This document shows, piece after piece, positions 25,363 to 34,232 of a DNA stretch of 35,151 nucleotides. Position numbers and translations under genes: made by a program. Each line of letters starts with the position of its first letter. Position 1 is the stretch's first letter. Source of the stretch: Rubritalea profundi. GTDB taxonomy: Bacteria; Verrucomicrobiota; Verrucomicrobiia; Verrucomicrobiales; Akkermansiaceae. The stretch is taken from the NCBI RefSeq assembly GCF_002954445.1, contig NZ_MQWA01000001.1:1076308-1111458 (forward strand). The letters run 5' to 3'. The notes under the pieces were generated by a model, which was not told the origin of the DNA, searched no databases, and saw only the letters and a program-made list of their open reading frames with translations.

Positions 25363-25421
25363 CTTGCTATTCTTTACAGGTTTTCTAGGAAACCCTAAAA
25401 AGGAAGCCCCTTTACCCGATT

Positions 25422-25629
25422 TTAATCTCTGGTGAAAAAAATCAACGAGGAAAGTACGCCTCCAACAACCCAGATCCAGAAGTCACCACTCACACAATAG
25501 GGGTAAACCATCATAGCTGCCCCCAACGCCTTTGGCTGCCGCCAATTCTTTCATCTTGCCGTAGCCCCAGTAAATCATCCTGAGACTACCGAAAAGAACC
25601 CAAGCATATATTGCGCTTTCTGTCGGCAT
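25422..25629 (-). pseudogene. Small two-helix membrane protein broken by a one-base frameshift
   Basis: From the ATG at 25629 the frame reads MPTESAIYAWVLFGSLRM, then IYWGYGKMKELAAAKGVG, and then soon stops at 25483. Skipping one base in the run of five G on this strand (plus-strand C5, 25520-25524) continues into AAMMVYPYCVSGDF and WIWVVGGVLSSLIFFTRD, stopping at 25422. The restored 68-aa protein has two membrane helices, a YGK basic motif and a PY turn, the layout of a widespread small membrane protein family in which YG+...+...G......PYF recurs. Either a real mutation, a slippage-switched gene, or a sequencing error in the homopolymer. The rest of 25363-25754 holds only the guaA terminator. 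Confidence 0.5.
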
Positions 25630-25674
25630 TAGATAGATAGAATGACTGAATTCTATGCCAGTACAAGGGCACAA

Positions 25675-25704
25675 AAAAGCGACTAGGTTTCCCCAGTCGC
25701 TTTT
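25675..25704 (-). terminator. Intrinsic terminator of guaA (bidirectional shape)
   Basis: AAAAGCGACT and AGTCGCTTTT form a perfect 10-bp stem around a 10-nt loop, with T-runs on both sides. It lies 51 bp past the guaA stop in the guaA direction. Confidence 0.88.
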
Positions 25705-25754
25705 GAAAATTGTTTCATCGTTCTAGCACATTGACTAGTGACAACCGGCAAGGG

Positions 25755-27278
25755 CTATTCCCACTCGATCGATGCCGGCGGCTTCGACGAGATATCGTAG
25801 AGCACACGGTTGATGCCATCGACCTCATTGAGGATTCGGCTAGAAACTTTGCGTAGAAGTGGTGTCGGGAGATCCACCCAGTCAGCAGTCATTGCATCTT
25901 CCGAGATCACAGCACGAAGGTTGGTAGCGAACTCGTAAGAGCGCTCGTCGCCTTTGACACCCACAGTCTTCACTGGGATCAGGCCAGCGTATGCTTGCCA
26001 AGTCTTCTTGTACCAACCGCTGAGCTTGAGCTCTTCGATGAAGATAGCGTCGCAGTCACGGATGATGTCGAGCTTCTCTTTAGTCAGAGCACCTGGGCAA
26101 CGCACTGCGAGGCCGGGTCCTGGGAACGGGTGGCGATCGAGGATGTCCTGCTGGATTCCCATCAGCGCACCGAGCTCACGGACTTCGTCTTTGAACAGTT
26201 CTGCGAGAGGCTCGAGCACTTTGCCTTCTTTCTGCATTTCAAGAATACGATCCACGCGGTTGTGGTGCGTCTTGATTGTGGATGCTTTGGAATTTTCGTT
26301 AGATGCTGACTCGATCACGTCTGGATAAAGTGTGCCCTGAGCTAGCATCTCAGCATTACCAACAGCATCCCAGAACACGTCGATGAACATGTTACCAATG
26401 ATCTTACGCTTTTTCTCTGGGTCACCCTCGCCAGCAAGCGCTGTGAGGAATCGCTCCGAGGCGTCAACCACTGTGATTGGCACGTTCATACGCTTGAAGT
26501 TTGCTTCTACTTCCTCGGTCTCATTCTTACGCATGAGGCCTTGGTCGACGTAAATTGCCTTCATGTTCACACCAGCTTCGTGAAGAAGCACTGCGAGAAC
26601 TGTGGAGTCAACACCACCGGAAACACCACAAACAACTAGCTTGTTACCAACCTTAGCACGGATGCCGTCGATCAGCTCTTGCTTGAAGTCTTCGATATGG
26701 AATGGAGCGAGATCGCCCGCTACATCGAGGAAGTTTTTGAGAATCTGCGTTCCTTCGTGTGAGTGCGTCACCTCTGGGTGGAACTGGATGCCGAAGAATG
26801 TCTCGCCCCATTGGAGAGAAACTGGAGTGCCGTGTTGGTTCTTAGCGATCACTTTGCAGTTTCCACCGAGCGAATCAACTGTGTCGGAGTGGCTCATCCA
26901 AACTTGGGATTCTTGAGAAATACCTGCGTAGAGACCAGTCTGTTCAACAGGGAAAAGTCCAGCTTGTCCGTATTCACGGTGCTTGGACTTCTTCACACAA
27001 CCACCCAACTTGATGTTGAGGAGCTGCATGCCGTAACAGACACCGAGAACTGGGACGTCGTAAGCTTTAAGAACATCGAAGTCGATATCTGGAGCGTCTG
27101 GATCGCTTGTACTTTTAGGGCCACCAGAAAGGATGACTGCGCCTGGTTTGCCGATCTCGCGGAGATTCTCCGGCATATAAAGCTTTGCAAAGTAGCCAAG
27201 CTCGCGCACGCGGCGAACGATAAGCTGAGTGTATTGAGAGCCGAAGTCGAGGACGGCTACGTGATTGATTTCTTCCAT
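25755..27278 (-). CDS. guaA: GMP synthase (glutamine-hydrolysing)
   Basis: Converts XMP to GMP using ATP and glutamine. 507 aa. The class I amidotransferase domain has the nucleophile in VLGVCYGMQLL and the His/Glu pair in GIQFHPEVTHS. The ATP-pyrophosphatase domain has the P-loop GVSGGVDSTVLAVLL, and the C-terminal dimerisation domain contains HPFPGPGLAVRCPG and ends SSKPPASIEWE, the normal GuaA terminus. It lies downstream of guaB on the same strand with 95 bp between them that contain a strong hairpin. Confidence 0.97.
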   Translation of the reverse strand: MEEINHVAVLDFGSQYTQLIVRRVRELGYFAKLYMPENLREIGKPGAVILSGGPKSTSDPDAPDIDFDVLKAYDVPVLGVCYGMQLLNIKLGGCVKKSKHREYGQAGLFPVEQTGLYAGISQESQVWMSHSDTVDSLGGNCKVIAKNQHGTPVSLQWGETFFGIQFHPEVTHSHEGTQILKNFLDVAGDLAPFHIEDFKQELIDGIRAKVGNKLVVCGVSGGVDSTVLAVLLHEAGVNMKAIYVDQGLMRKNETEEVEANFKRMNVPITVVDASERFLTALAGEGDPEKKRKIIGNMFIDVFWDAVGNAEMLAQGTLYPDVIESASNENSKASTIKTHHNRVDRILEMQKEGKVLEPLAELFKDEVRELGALMGIQQDILDRHPFPGPGLAVRCPGALTKEKLDIIRDCDAIFIEELKLSGWYKKTWQAYAGLIPVKTVGVKGDERSYEFATNLRAVISEDAMTADWVDLPTPLLRKVSSRILNEVDGINRVLYDISSKPPASIEWE

Positions 27279-27306
27279 GATAGAAAAGTGATAAGTTTGA
27301 AGTGAA

Positions 27307-27341
27307 AAGTAGTAAGCCCAAATAAATGGCGCTTACTACTT
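27307..27341 (-). repeat. Intercistronic hairpin between guaB and guaA
   Basis: AAGTAGTAAGC (27307-27317) and GCTTACTACTT (27331-27341) form a perfect 11-bp stem; CCA/TGG can add three more pairs past a bulge. In the direction of transcription no U-run follows (TTCACTTC), so it is more likely an mRNA-processing, stabilising or attenuating structure than a terminator. The flank 27281-27316 is a low-complexity AAGTGATAAG/AAGTGAAAAG stretch. Confidence 0.6.
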
Positions 27342-27373
27342 AGAAAATTCTGAATAATTTGTAGCTTAAAATA

Positions 27374-28825
27374 CTAGCCGAGTGGTTGATAGTTGGTTGG
27401 TTCTTCTGTGATTGTGATGTCGTGAGCGTGTGACTCACGGAGACCGCCAGCAGTGATCTGGGTGAACACTGCGCGCTCGCGAAGTGTTGTGAGATCCTTT
27501 GCCCCAATATATCCAAGACCTGAGCGAAGTCCGCCCATGAGCTGGAATACCACGTCTGCCACAGACCCTTTGTAAGGAACGCGACCTTCCACACCTTCTG
27601 CCACCATCTTACCTGAAGCATTCTGACTGTAGCGATCTTTAGATCCTTTGCGCATTGCACCGAGTGAGCCCATACCGCGGTACGTCTTAAAGCGACGACC
27701 TTGGAAATGCACCGTCTGGCCTGGAGATTCGCGAGTTCCTGCGAGGAGTGAACCCATCATCACGAGATCTGCACCAGCTGCCATTGCTTTCACAACGTCA
27801 CCCGAGTAGCGGATACCACCGTCAGCGATCACAGCCACGCCGCGATCGCGACAGACTGAAGCCACATTTTCGATAGCTGTGAACTGAGGCATACCGACAC
27901 CTGCCACAACGCGAGTTGTGCAGATAGAGCCAGGGCCTACGCCCACTTTGACAGCAGAGACACCTGCATCGCAGAGGTCTGTAGCGCCTTGAGCTGTCAC
28001 CACGTTACCCGCAATCACTGGAACGCCGAGAGTTATAAGATTTTTAACGACATCGATCACCACCTTGGTGTGACCAGTCGCAGCATCTATGAAGAGTGCG
28101 TCCACGCCAGCTTCTACAAGAGCTGTCGCGCGTTTCATGTGGTCTGGACCAGGCCCAACAGCAGCACCACAACGGAGCTGGCCATTTGCATCCTTCGCTG
28201 AATGCGTGAAAGTCATGCGCTTCTCGATGTCAGCACCGGTGATGAGGCCAGCAAGCTTGCCGAAACCATCGATCAGCGGAAGTTTCTCGATACGATTTTC
28301 GTAAAGAATACGCCGAGCGTCTTCGATGCATGTGTCAGCCGGAGCCACCACAAGGCGATCAATAGGAGTCATCACATCAGCCACTGAGCGATTATTATTC
28401 TCCACATAACCAATATCACGTCCAGTCACCATGCCTTCGAGCTGGTTGTCAGGACCCACCACTGGGAAGCCTGAAAACCCTTCAGTAGCAATGATGTCAC
28501 GCACGTCAGCGAGAGTCATCTCCTTAGTCACTGTCACGGGATCTTGGATCACAGCGTTTTCTGAGCGCTTTACCTTAGCCACCATTATCGCCTGCTCTTC
28601 AATCGTATTGTTGCGATGAATCACACCAATACCACCTTCACGAGCGAGCGCGATTGCTAATTCAGACTCAGAAACTGAGTCCATCGCTGCGGAAACCACA
28701 GGAATGTTTAGACCAATGTCTTTGGTCAACCACGAAGATATGTCCGTCTCGTTGGGAATCACAGCGCTGTGCTGTGGAACAAGAAGAACGTCGTCAAAAG
28801 AAAGTCCGAGAGAAATCTCTGCCAT
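27374..28825 (-). CDS. guaB: Inosine-5'-monophosphate dehydrogenase
   Basis: Oxidises IMP to XMP with NAD+, the committed step to GMP. From the ATG at 28825 it is 483 aa, starting [18 protein letters not shown], the typical IMPDH opening; a frame back to 28876 adds 17 non-family residues. Two CBS domains lie at about residues 90-205 ([28 protein letters not shown]). The catalytic loop is [15 protein letters not shown] (Cys nucleophile), and the flap has the expected [10 protein letters not shown] and [21 protein letters not shown]. Together with guaA it makes a two-gene guanine nucleotide operon. Confidence 0.97.
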   Translation of the reverse strand: MAEISLGLSFDDVLLVPQHSAVIPNETDISSWLTKDIGLNIPVVSAAMDSVSESELAIALAREGGIGVIHRNNTIEEQAIMVAKVKRSENAVIQDPVTVTKEMTLADVRDIIATEGFSGFPVVGPDNQLEGMVTGRDIGYVENNNRSVADVMTPIDRLVVAPADTCIEDARRILYENRIEKLPLIDGFGKLAGLITGADIEKRMTFTHSAKDANGQLRCGAAVGPGPDHMKRATALVEAGVDALFIDAATGHTKVVIDVVKNLITLGVPVIAGNVVTAQGATDLCDAGVSAVKVGVGPGSICTTRVVAGVGMPQFTAIENVASVCRDRGVAVIADGGIRYSGDVVKAMAAGADLVMMGSLLAGTRESPGQTVHFQGRRFKTYRGMGSLGAMRKGSKDRYSQNASGKMVAEGVEGRVPYKGSVADVVFQLMGGLRSGLGYIGAKDLTTLRERAVFTQITAGGLRESHAHDITITEEPTNYQPLG

Positions 28826-28928
28826 GACGGAGACAATAGATTCCAACACCAATTTGCAAGACCAAATCCCGTTCATTTATGATTTGGGATTTTAGATTTA
28901 TAATCGCCAGCATAATTGAACGATTCCC

Positions 28929-29007
28929 CAGTCTTTAAGACTGAGCCAGAGATAGGATTGCTCCTACAAAAATAATCTGTCTAATCCGAGTGATCTGTGG
29001 TCAAAGA
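28929..29007. repeat. Hairpin plus phrase-like 9-mer repeat upstream of aroE and guaB
   Basis: CAGTCTT-T-AAGACTG (28929-28943), then GGATTGCTCCTAC (28955-28967), then near-9-nt units AATCTGTCT / AATCCGAGT / GATCTGTGG. The same order, a short inverted repeat, a GCTCxTAC tail, then a triple ATYxGTG phrase, is seen in the 203-bp repeats near 1050-1128. It lies in the 211-bp gap between the divergent guaB and aroE; no clear promoter is recognised there. GATTTGGGATTTTAGATTT at about 28880 is another low-complexity phrase. Confidence 0.5.
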
Positions 29008-29036
29008 ACTAGCAACTTCTGACCACCTATTCTCCA

Positions 29037-29930
29037 GTGAAACACGTCTACACACTCGCCGACCTTCGTGACCCAGCCTTTGCTGAGGAAATGCCGAACG
29101 CTAAACTCGCAGTCATCGGCTACCCGATTAAGCATTCTGCCTCACCGCAGATGCACCAGCCAGCGCTTGATGAAGCTGGCTTTGATCTCCAATACATCCG
29201 TGTCGAGGTTGAGCCTGGTGAAGTGGATTCATGCTTCAGCGAAATGGAGCGCATCGGCTTCATCGGCTGCAATGTCACCGTCCCTCACAAGCTCGAGGCG
29301 ATGGCGCTGTGTGATGAACTCACTGACGACGCCAAAGCTCTCGGCGCTACTAACACAATTCTTTTCAAACAAGGTAAACGTATCGGCCACAACTCTGATG
29401 GACCTGGGCTCGCTCGCGCAGTGCTAGAAGATTTTGGTAAGTCGCTCACCGAACTACGAGTTCTCATCCTCGGCGCAGGCGGCGGCGCTGGCCGTGCGAT
29501 CGCCACCCAATGCGCCCGTGAAGGTGCTCCAGCAATCTATCTATCGAACCGTACAGTCGAAAAGCTCGATCCGATTGCTAAGTCACTCACCGAAGAACAC
29601 GGGGCCAAGCTAGTTTACACGCTTTCTACAGATGAGGCTGATCTCGCCACTGCGGCGAGCAGAGTAGACCTCATTATCAACTCTACCTCACTCGGCCTCA
29701 AAGAAGACGATGCTCTGCCGCTCCCAGCAGCTTGCTTGTCAGCAAAACATATGGTCTACGATGCTGTCTATAATCCGCCCGTGACACCACTCCTAGCAGA
29801 AGCTAACAAGCTAGGTTCTAAAACCTCCAATGGCCTCTCTATGCTGCTCCACCAGGGAGCTATTTCCTTCGCCTTCTGGCTCGGCCAAGAGCCCTGCATC
29901 ACAACAATGCGTAGAGGACTAGGGAAATAA
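29037..29930 (+). CDS. aroE: Shikimate dehydrogenase
   Basis: Reduces 3-dehydroshikimate to shikimate with NADPH in aromatic amino acid synthesis. 297 aa from a GTG. The shikimate-binding IGYPIKHSASPQMHQPAL and catalytic Lys85 in CNVTVPHK are present, then GHNSDGPGL, the nucleotide-binding ILGAGGGAGRAIA, SNRT (the NADPH-preferring motif), INSTSLGL and the C-terminal NGLSMLLHQGA. A 20-residue N-terminal extension precedes the domain. It converges with the next minus-strand gene, with one base between the stops. Confidence 0.95.
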   Translation: MKHVYTLADLRDPAFAEEMPNAKLAVIGYPIKHSASPQMHQPALDEAGFDLQYIRVEVEPGEVDSCFSEMERIGFIGCNVTVPHKLEAMALCDELTDDAKALGATNTILFKQGKRIGHNSDGPGLARAVLEDFGKSLTELRVLILGAGGGAGRAIATQCAREGAPAIYLSNRTVEKLDPIAKSLTEEHGAKLVYTLSTDEADLATAASRVDLIINSTSLGLKEDDALPLPAACLSAKHMVYDAVYNPPVTPLLAEANKLGSKTSNGLSMLLHQGAISFAFWLGQEPCITTMRRGLGK

Positions 29931-29931
29931 A

Positions 29932-31047
29932 TCACTCATCAGTACCGGCCGAAGAATTCTTACCGGGATCTAGCTCAAGCCAGTGTGTAGCGGATAGCTC
30001 CTTTAGCACCATAACTGGATCCTCTTCAGCTCCCTGCTGCCAATCGAGAGTCGCCTTCACCCGCAAAAAACCAGCAGTATCCAACAAGCCCATGACACTA
30101 GGTCTAACTTCATCCTTCTTGCTAGACTGTGCGTCAAATGCCGCGCCTAGTTGAGCAAACTGAGCGCTGTCCTTCGGTACGTTTACCTGTGGAGATTCTT
30201 GCAAACGCTCACCCACCTGCATCTTCGGCTTATAAAAAATGAGCTGCAGCTTAGTGCGCTCTCGGCCAGCACCAACATGCCGACGTCGCACATACAGCCT
30301 AAATTCTTTTGGATTCCCAATCGTTTGATCAGCTAAGAACTGACTCCACCCACTTTCAGCATAACGCACATGTTGCTCCCAATCTAACTTCCACACTGAG
30401 TCCTTTTTCCACATCACGACTTCAAACCTTCGCTGACTTTTGTCTACCAGCAAAAATTCAAGCCGAGGCATCTCCCCCTCATCACTGTAACTATTGGCAA
30501 GAAGCCTTACCGGCGGACGAGGAACGATAAAGTCGAGGTCGCCTTGCTTTTGTTCGATGCTCAGGATTTTACGAACTCCTCCTAGCACATATTCAGACTT
30601 CTCATTCGCACTAGCCACGACCATGTATCGGTCGAACAAGCGCAATGCCTCTCTCGACTCTCGAGCGAGAGTGTCTTGGTATTCTTTCTCTTGTTTAACA
30701 AATTCGCTTGGCTCACTAGAGATTGGCTTTTCAAGCTCTCGGTTGTAGAAAACGACTCCACCACCCACTACAAGCAAGGACATCCATAGAACTAACGCCC
30801 ACTTTCCTTGACGCTTGCGTTTCACTTTCTGCATCGAAACAAAATCTGCTACATCCTGGCCAGGAACACCATGTGACTCATCGGAGTCCACAACTTTTTC
30901 CATCTGCACAATTGAATTGAACTCCTGCGAACTAAAAGGGGACTGCCCGCAATGCGTGCACAATCCACCACTTATAAATGGTACTGGGGCTTTAAAAACC
31001 GAGTTACACTTACTGCAATGGTAAAGTTGGGAGTTTGGCTCACTCAT
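29932..31047 (-). CDS. Zinc-ribbon, single-pass membrane protein of unknown function
   Basis: 371 aa from the ATG at 31047 (a start seven codons earlier is possible). The N-terminal zinc ribbon has four cysteines, C11-x2-C14 and C30-x2-C33 (YHCSKCNSVF ... LCTHCGQSPF). A cytoplasmic linker, a membrane helix at about 83-100 (WALVLWMSLLVVGGGVVF) and an extracytoplasmic domain follow. That domain has WKLDWEQHVRYAESGWSQF (219-237) and EFRLYV (248-253), matching the protein at 19806-20825. Cytoplasmic zinc ribbon plus external domain suggests a sensing or assembly role, but nothing in the sequence defines it. Confidence 0.65.
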   Translation of the reverse strand: MSEPNSQLYHCSKCNSVFKAPVPFISGGLCTHCGQSPFSSQEFNSIVQMEKVVDSDESHGVPGQDVADFVSMQKVKRKRQGKWALVLWMSLLVVGGGVVFYNRELEKPISSEPSEFVKQEKEYQDTLARESREALRLFDRYMVVASANEKSEYVLGGVRKILSIEQKQGDLDFIVPRPPVRLLANSYSDEGEMPRLEFLLVDKSQRRFEVVMWKKDSVWKLDWEQHVRYAESGWSQFLADQTIGNPKEFRLYVRRRHVGAGRERTKLQLIFYKPKMQVGERLQESPQVNVPKDSAQFAQLGAAFDAQSSKKDEVRPSVMGLLDTAGFLRVKATLDWQQGAEEDPVMVLKELSATHWLELDPGKNSSAGTDE

Positions 31048-31104
31048 GGATAATCTAGATATATGCAAATAACCTGTTTCCGTTTACTTAGGAAACTCAA
31101 AAAT

Positions 31105-31971
31105 CTATGACGTCACAAACCGTGACACGATTGGCCCCAATTTTTTGATCGTGTCGTCTGGCCAATACTCCTTGGAAGTGAGAATTGCGGTGTCGAGAGC
31201 CTTATGTTCTGGCCACTCCGCGTCGAGAGGGATTTGACTCACCGCCCGCTTTAGCACCTTTTGGGCGAGCTCAGCATTTGCCATCAAGTGACCAATCACC
31301 GTCTGCACATTCACTGCCTCTTCCTCTTCATGCCAGCAATCATAGTCGGTCACCATAGCCAAAGTTGCCAATGCAATTTCAGCTTCGCGAGCGAGCTTCG
31401 CCTCTGCCACATTAGTCATGCCTATGACATCAAATCCTAATTGCCTATTGGCGTGGCTCTCGGCCTTGGTCGAGAATGCAGGGCCATCCATATTCACATA
31501 AGTCCCGCCATCATGCACCATCGCACCCTCCGCCTGAGCTGACTCTAGTAAAATATTACGCAATTCGGCACTCACTGGCTCAGCAAAGCCGATGTGAGCG
31601 GCGATCCCTTCACCGAAGAAAGTATGCTGATCTCGTCGGCTAGTGCGGTCAAAATACTGATCAGGAAGCACAATATCACGCGGAGCGTATTCTTCTTTCA
31701 GACTGCCCACGGCTGCCACACAAATCACGAAGCGCACTCCAAGGCTCTTTAATGCCCAAAAATTGGCCCTGTGATTGATCTCATGTGGCAGCAACCGATG
31801 CCCACGGCCGTGGCGTGGGATAAACCAAACTTCCCTCCCCTCGATCTCACCACCAATCAATGCATCTGAGGGAGCACCAAAGGGAGTATCCACCACTCGT
31901 TCTTCAGTCTGGATAAATCCATCCATCGAATAGAGTCCACTTCCGCCAATGATTCCAATCGCTTTATTCAT
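31105..31971 (-). CDS. mtnP: S-methyl-5'-thioadenosine phosphorylase
   Basis: Phosphorolyses 5'-methylthioadenosine to adenine and methylthioribose-1-phosphate in methionine salvage. From the ATG at 31971 it is 288 aa, starting MNKAIGIIGGSGLYSMDGF; an upstream extension to 32058 adds 29 aromatic-rich residues and overlaps the divergent gene, so I reject it. Motifs: IPRHGRGHRLLPHEINHRAN, the MTNVAEAKLAREAEI substrate-binding segment, and TDYDCWHEEEE. These favour MTA phosphorylase over generic purine nucleoside phosphorylases. No other methionine-salvage gene is adjacent. Confidence 0.93.
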   Translation of the reverse strand: MNKAIGIIGGSGLYSMDGFIQTEERVVDTPFGAPSDALIGGEIEGREVWFIPRHGRGHRLLPHEINHRANFWALKSLGVRFVICVAAVGSLKEEYAPRDIVLPDQYFDRTSRRDQHTFFGEGIAAHIGFAEPVSAELRNILLESAQAEGAMVHDGGTYVNMDGPAFSTKAESHANRQLGFDVIGMTNVAEAKLAREAEIALATLAMVTDYDCWHEEEEAVNVQTVIGHLMANAELAQKVLKRAVSQIPLDAEWPEHKALDTAILTSKEYWPDDTIKKLGPIVSRFVTS

Positions 31972-32051
31972 GTGGGCGTAGCCTTGCATAGACAGCCAAT
32001 CTGACCAGTAAAAAGGTGACAGATCATTGATGAATTGGTAAAAGTTCCAGT

Positions 32052-32849
32052 ATGTCATGGACTAGCAAACCCAACCGAGCGTCTTGGCTTCGCATTTCAC
32101 TCATGCTCGGCATCCCCATCACTCTGTATTCACTTGTGAAATCCGAAACCCTATCCATCCCGACAACGGCCCGTAGATTGATTGATAAAAACTATGCTGA
32201 CGGCGCCAAACGTGCCGCGGCAGCAGCCGATCGAGTGACTCCCGAGCTCACTAACTCCCTACGAGAAAAAGACCTCAAAATTGGTTCTCCTATCTTCATC
32301 CGCATTTTCAAAGAAAGTAGAGAACTCGAACTGTGGATCGAATCCTCAAGCACCAAGCGGTTTAAATTTTTTAGGACTTACACTATCGCCGGCATGTCTG
32401 GTAACCTTGGGCCCAAACTCGCTGAAGGTGACCTGCAAGCTCCAGAGGGATTCTACGCTGTAAACAAGCGCTGGATGAACCCTCAGAGCAGTTACCATCT
32501 GGCTTTCAACATCGGTTACCCAAATGCTTATGACCGTGCCCACCAATACACAGGTTCAGCCATCATGGTTCACGGAAGTACGGTCTCAATAGGTTGCTTT
32601 GCCATGACCAATGAAAAAATAGAAGAAATCTACACGCTTTGTGATGCCGCGCTCAACAACGGTCAGCCATTCTTTCGCGTTCACAGTTTTCCATTCCGCC
32701 TAACTGATGAAAAATTAGCCACCGTGAGCAACCAGAAATGGCATATATTTTGGAAAGAACTACAAGCGGGTTACCTCCATTTTGAAGAACATCATCGCCC
32801 ACCAAATGTTACGGTGAACGCTGGTCGTTACGGCTTCGCTAAGGAATAA
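32052..32849 (+). CDS. YafK/ErfK-type L,D-transpeptidase-fold murein enzyme
   Basis: 265 aa. A basic start and hydrophobic segment (about 12-30) would export or anchor it in the periplasm. The YkuD-fold core has EGDLQAPEGFYAV (128-136), NIGYPNAYDRA, and the catalytic pair in MVHGSTVSIGCFAMTN (His174, Cys182). That arrangement resembles YafK/DpaA, which in E. coli acts on peptidoglycan-lipoprotein links rather than making 3-3 crosslinks. So the role may be hydrolytic; I cannot distinguish this from transpeptidation by sequence. It begins 80 bp from the divergent mtnP start. Confidence 0.82.
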   Translation: MSWTSKPNRASWLRISLMLGIPITLYSLVKSETLSIPTTARRLIDKNYADGAKRAAAAADRVTPELTNSLREKDLKIGSPIFIRIFKESRELELWIESSSTKRFKFFRTYTIAGMSGNLGPKLAEGDLQAPEGFYAVNKRWMNPQSSYHLAFNIGYPNAYDRAHQYTGSAIMVHGSTVSIGCFAMTNEKIEEIYTLCDAALNNGQPFFRVHSFPFRLTDEKLATVSNQKWHIFWKELQAGYLHFEEHHRPPNVTVNAGRYGFAKE

Positions 32850-32861
32850 GCTATCCAGCCT

Positions 32862-34112
32862 CTATCGGCGCTTGATGCTGCTAGGGTAATGCTCCCAGTG
32901 ATGAGGTTTGAGCCCCTGTTCCTCTTTCACATTCCTCGCCAAACGCATATAGCTCGCGATCATTGTTTCTTTAGTGCCCCCTCGGTGCATGTTAGATTTC
33001 AGTTCTTTGAGCTCACGCATACCTAGTGTGACCCACTCTAAACGAGTGAATGCCTTTAGCTTTTCATCCCACACACCAACGCCAAGCAATCGTCCTGAGT
33101 AGTCAGATTTATTCCACTGACTGTCTGCTGACATCGCCAACTCACCGCTGAACTTTAGAAACACCTGTGAGCCCTTCACCTTGCTAACTTCAACTTCAAG
33201 CTTCTGCTTTTGAATGTGCTCCTTCCACCAGGCCCCAAAACCTTCCATCGGCTGGCAATGCAACAACATCCTTTCTACTAAACTGTCCGCTAGATAGCAC
33301 CTCTCTCCCTTTTTATGTGTAGAAGGCAGCATGCTTTGCTGCTCGGATGGGCTCAGCCAGAATGCATCTAACTTCGCGTACTCTGGATGTCTTTGATCAA
33401 ACAACTCCATCTCGGGAAAAGCATAATGCCTAGCGGTGGTGCGCATCTTCAAAACACCAGCCTGAGCAAGCTCTTCAGCCTTCGCCATGCTCCTATCACT
33501 TTCCTTCATCACTCGACGCCCAATCCGCTCAGACTTCGGCATCTCCCTATATTTATCAACAGCCACGCGCAAATTACGTAAACTTCCCGCAGCGTCATAA
33601 GTCGGCCATCCCGTATCAATTTTACCTAAAAATCTGCCCGAGGGAGTCACGGCATAGACGCCTTGGTGAATATTATTTCCACCATCGCCCAAAGATGACT
33701 TCAAGAATTGATATTCCGCCTGCTGTTTTGCCTCTGAAGGAAGATTATTGTAGGCAACATCATCCGATGCCACACCTACGAAATTCTCTGAAAGATACGC
33801 TACAAACTTTGAATCATTGAAAAGCAACTGCCTCGTCTTGAATCCATTTTGTCAGCAATTGCCCAATGGCCCACCAAAATACAGCCATAGTAAGATCGGC
33901 TTGTCTTCAGTCATCGCGTCGACGACACCATCCAACACATTATCCTTCCAATCGACCTTAAAGTACTCGGGTTCAGCCGTATCTCCGATCACGTAATTGC
34001 GAATTTCTTTAAAATTTGAAAAGCTCAACTCCTCAGGGGCATTCTGAGCACTACTAGATAACATTGTCCCCAGCATAAATGTCATACTGCATGTCCATAA
34101 TTTCGTTTTCAT
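32862..34112 (-). pseudogene. Secreted thioredoxin-like protein interrupted by one in-frame TGA
   Basis: Two open frames on this strand, 34112-33852 (86 aa) and 33827-32862 (321 aa), lie in the same frame with a single TGA (33854-33852) between them; only eight further codons (QNGFKTRQ) join them. Read through, the protein is 416 aa: a signal peptide (to about SSSAQ, residue 23), a thioredoxin-like segment (FKVDWKDNVLDGVVDAM, EDKPILLWLYFGGPLGNC, then after the TGA LLFNDSKFVAYLSENFVGV), and a long C-terminal domain with FWLSPSEQQSMLP and a beta-rich end (RLLGVGVWDEKLKAFTRLEW). That C-terminal domain resembles one I associate with Planctomycetes and Verrucomicrobia secreted proteins. The stop follows Cys directly (GNC-stop). 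Nonsense mutation is the simplest reading; recoding is discussed under findings. Confidence 0.6.
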
Positions 34113-34232
34113 AGCTATTTATACATAAGGGCTTGCCTCGCAGAAGTTACGCATGTTTCAAGATTCAAACCACATAAGCGTAAACCCAGATTAGCTCTTC
34201 CCCCAAGCATCTTCATCCATTACCACTCCCTT

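Noticed and set aside
31972-32058. Longer N-terminus for MtnP
   Set aside because: The extension overlaps the start of the divergent gene and is not part of the phosphorylase family.
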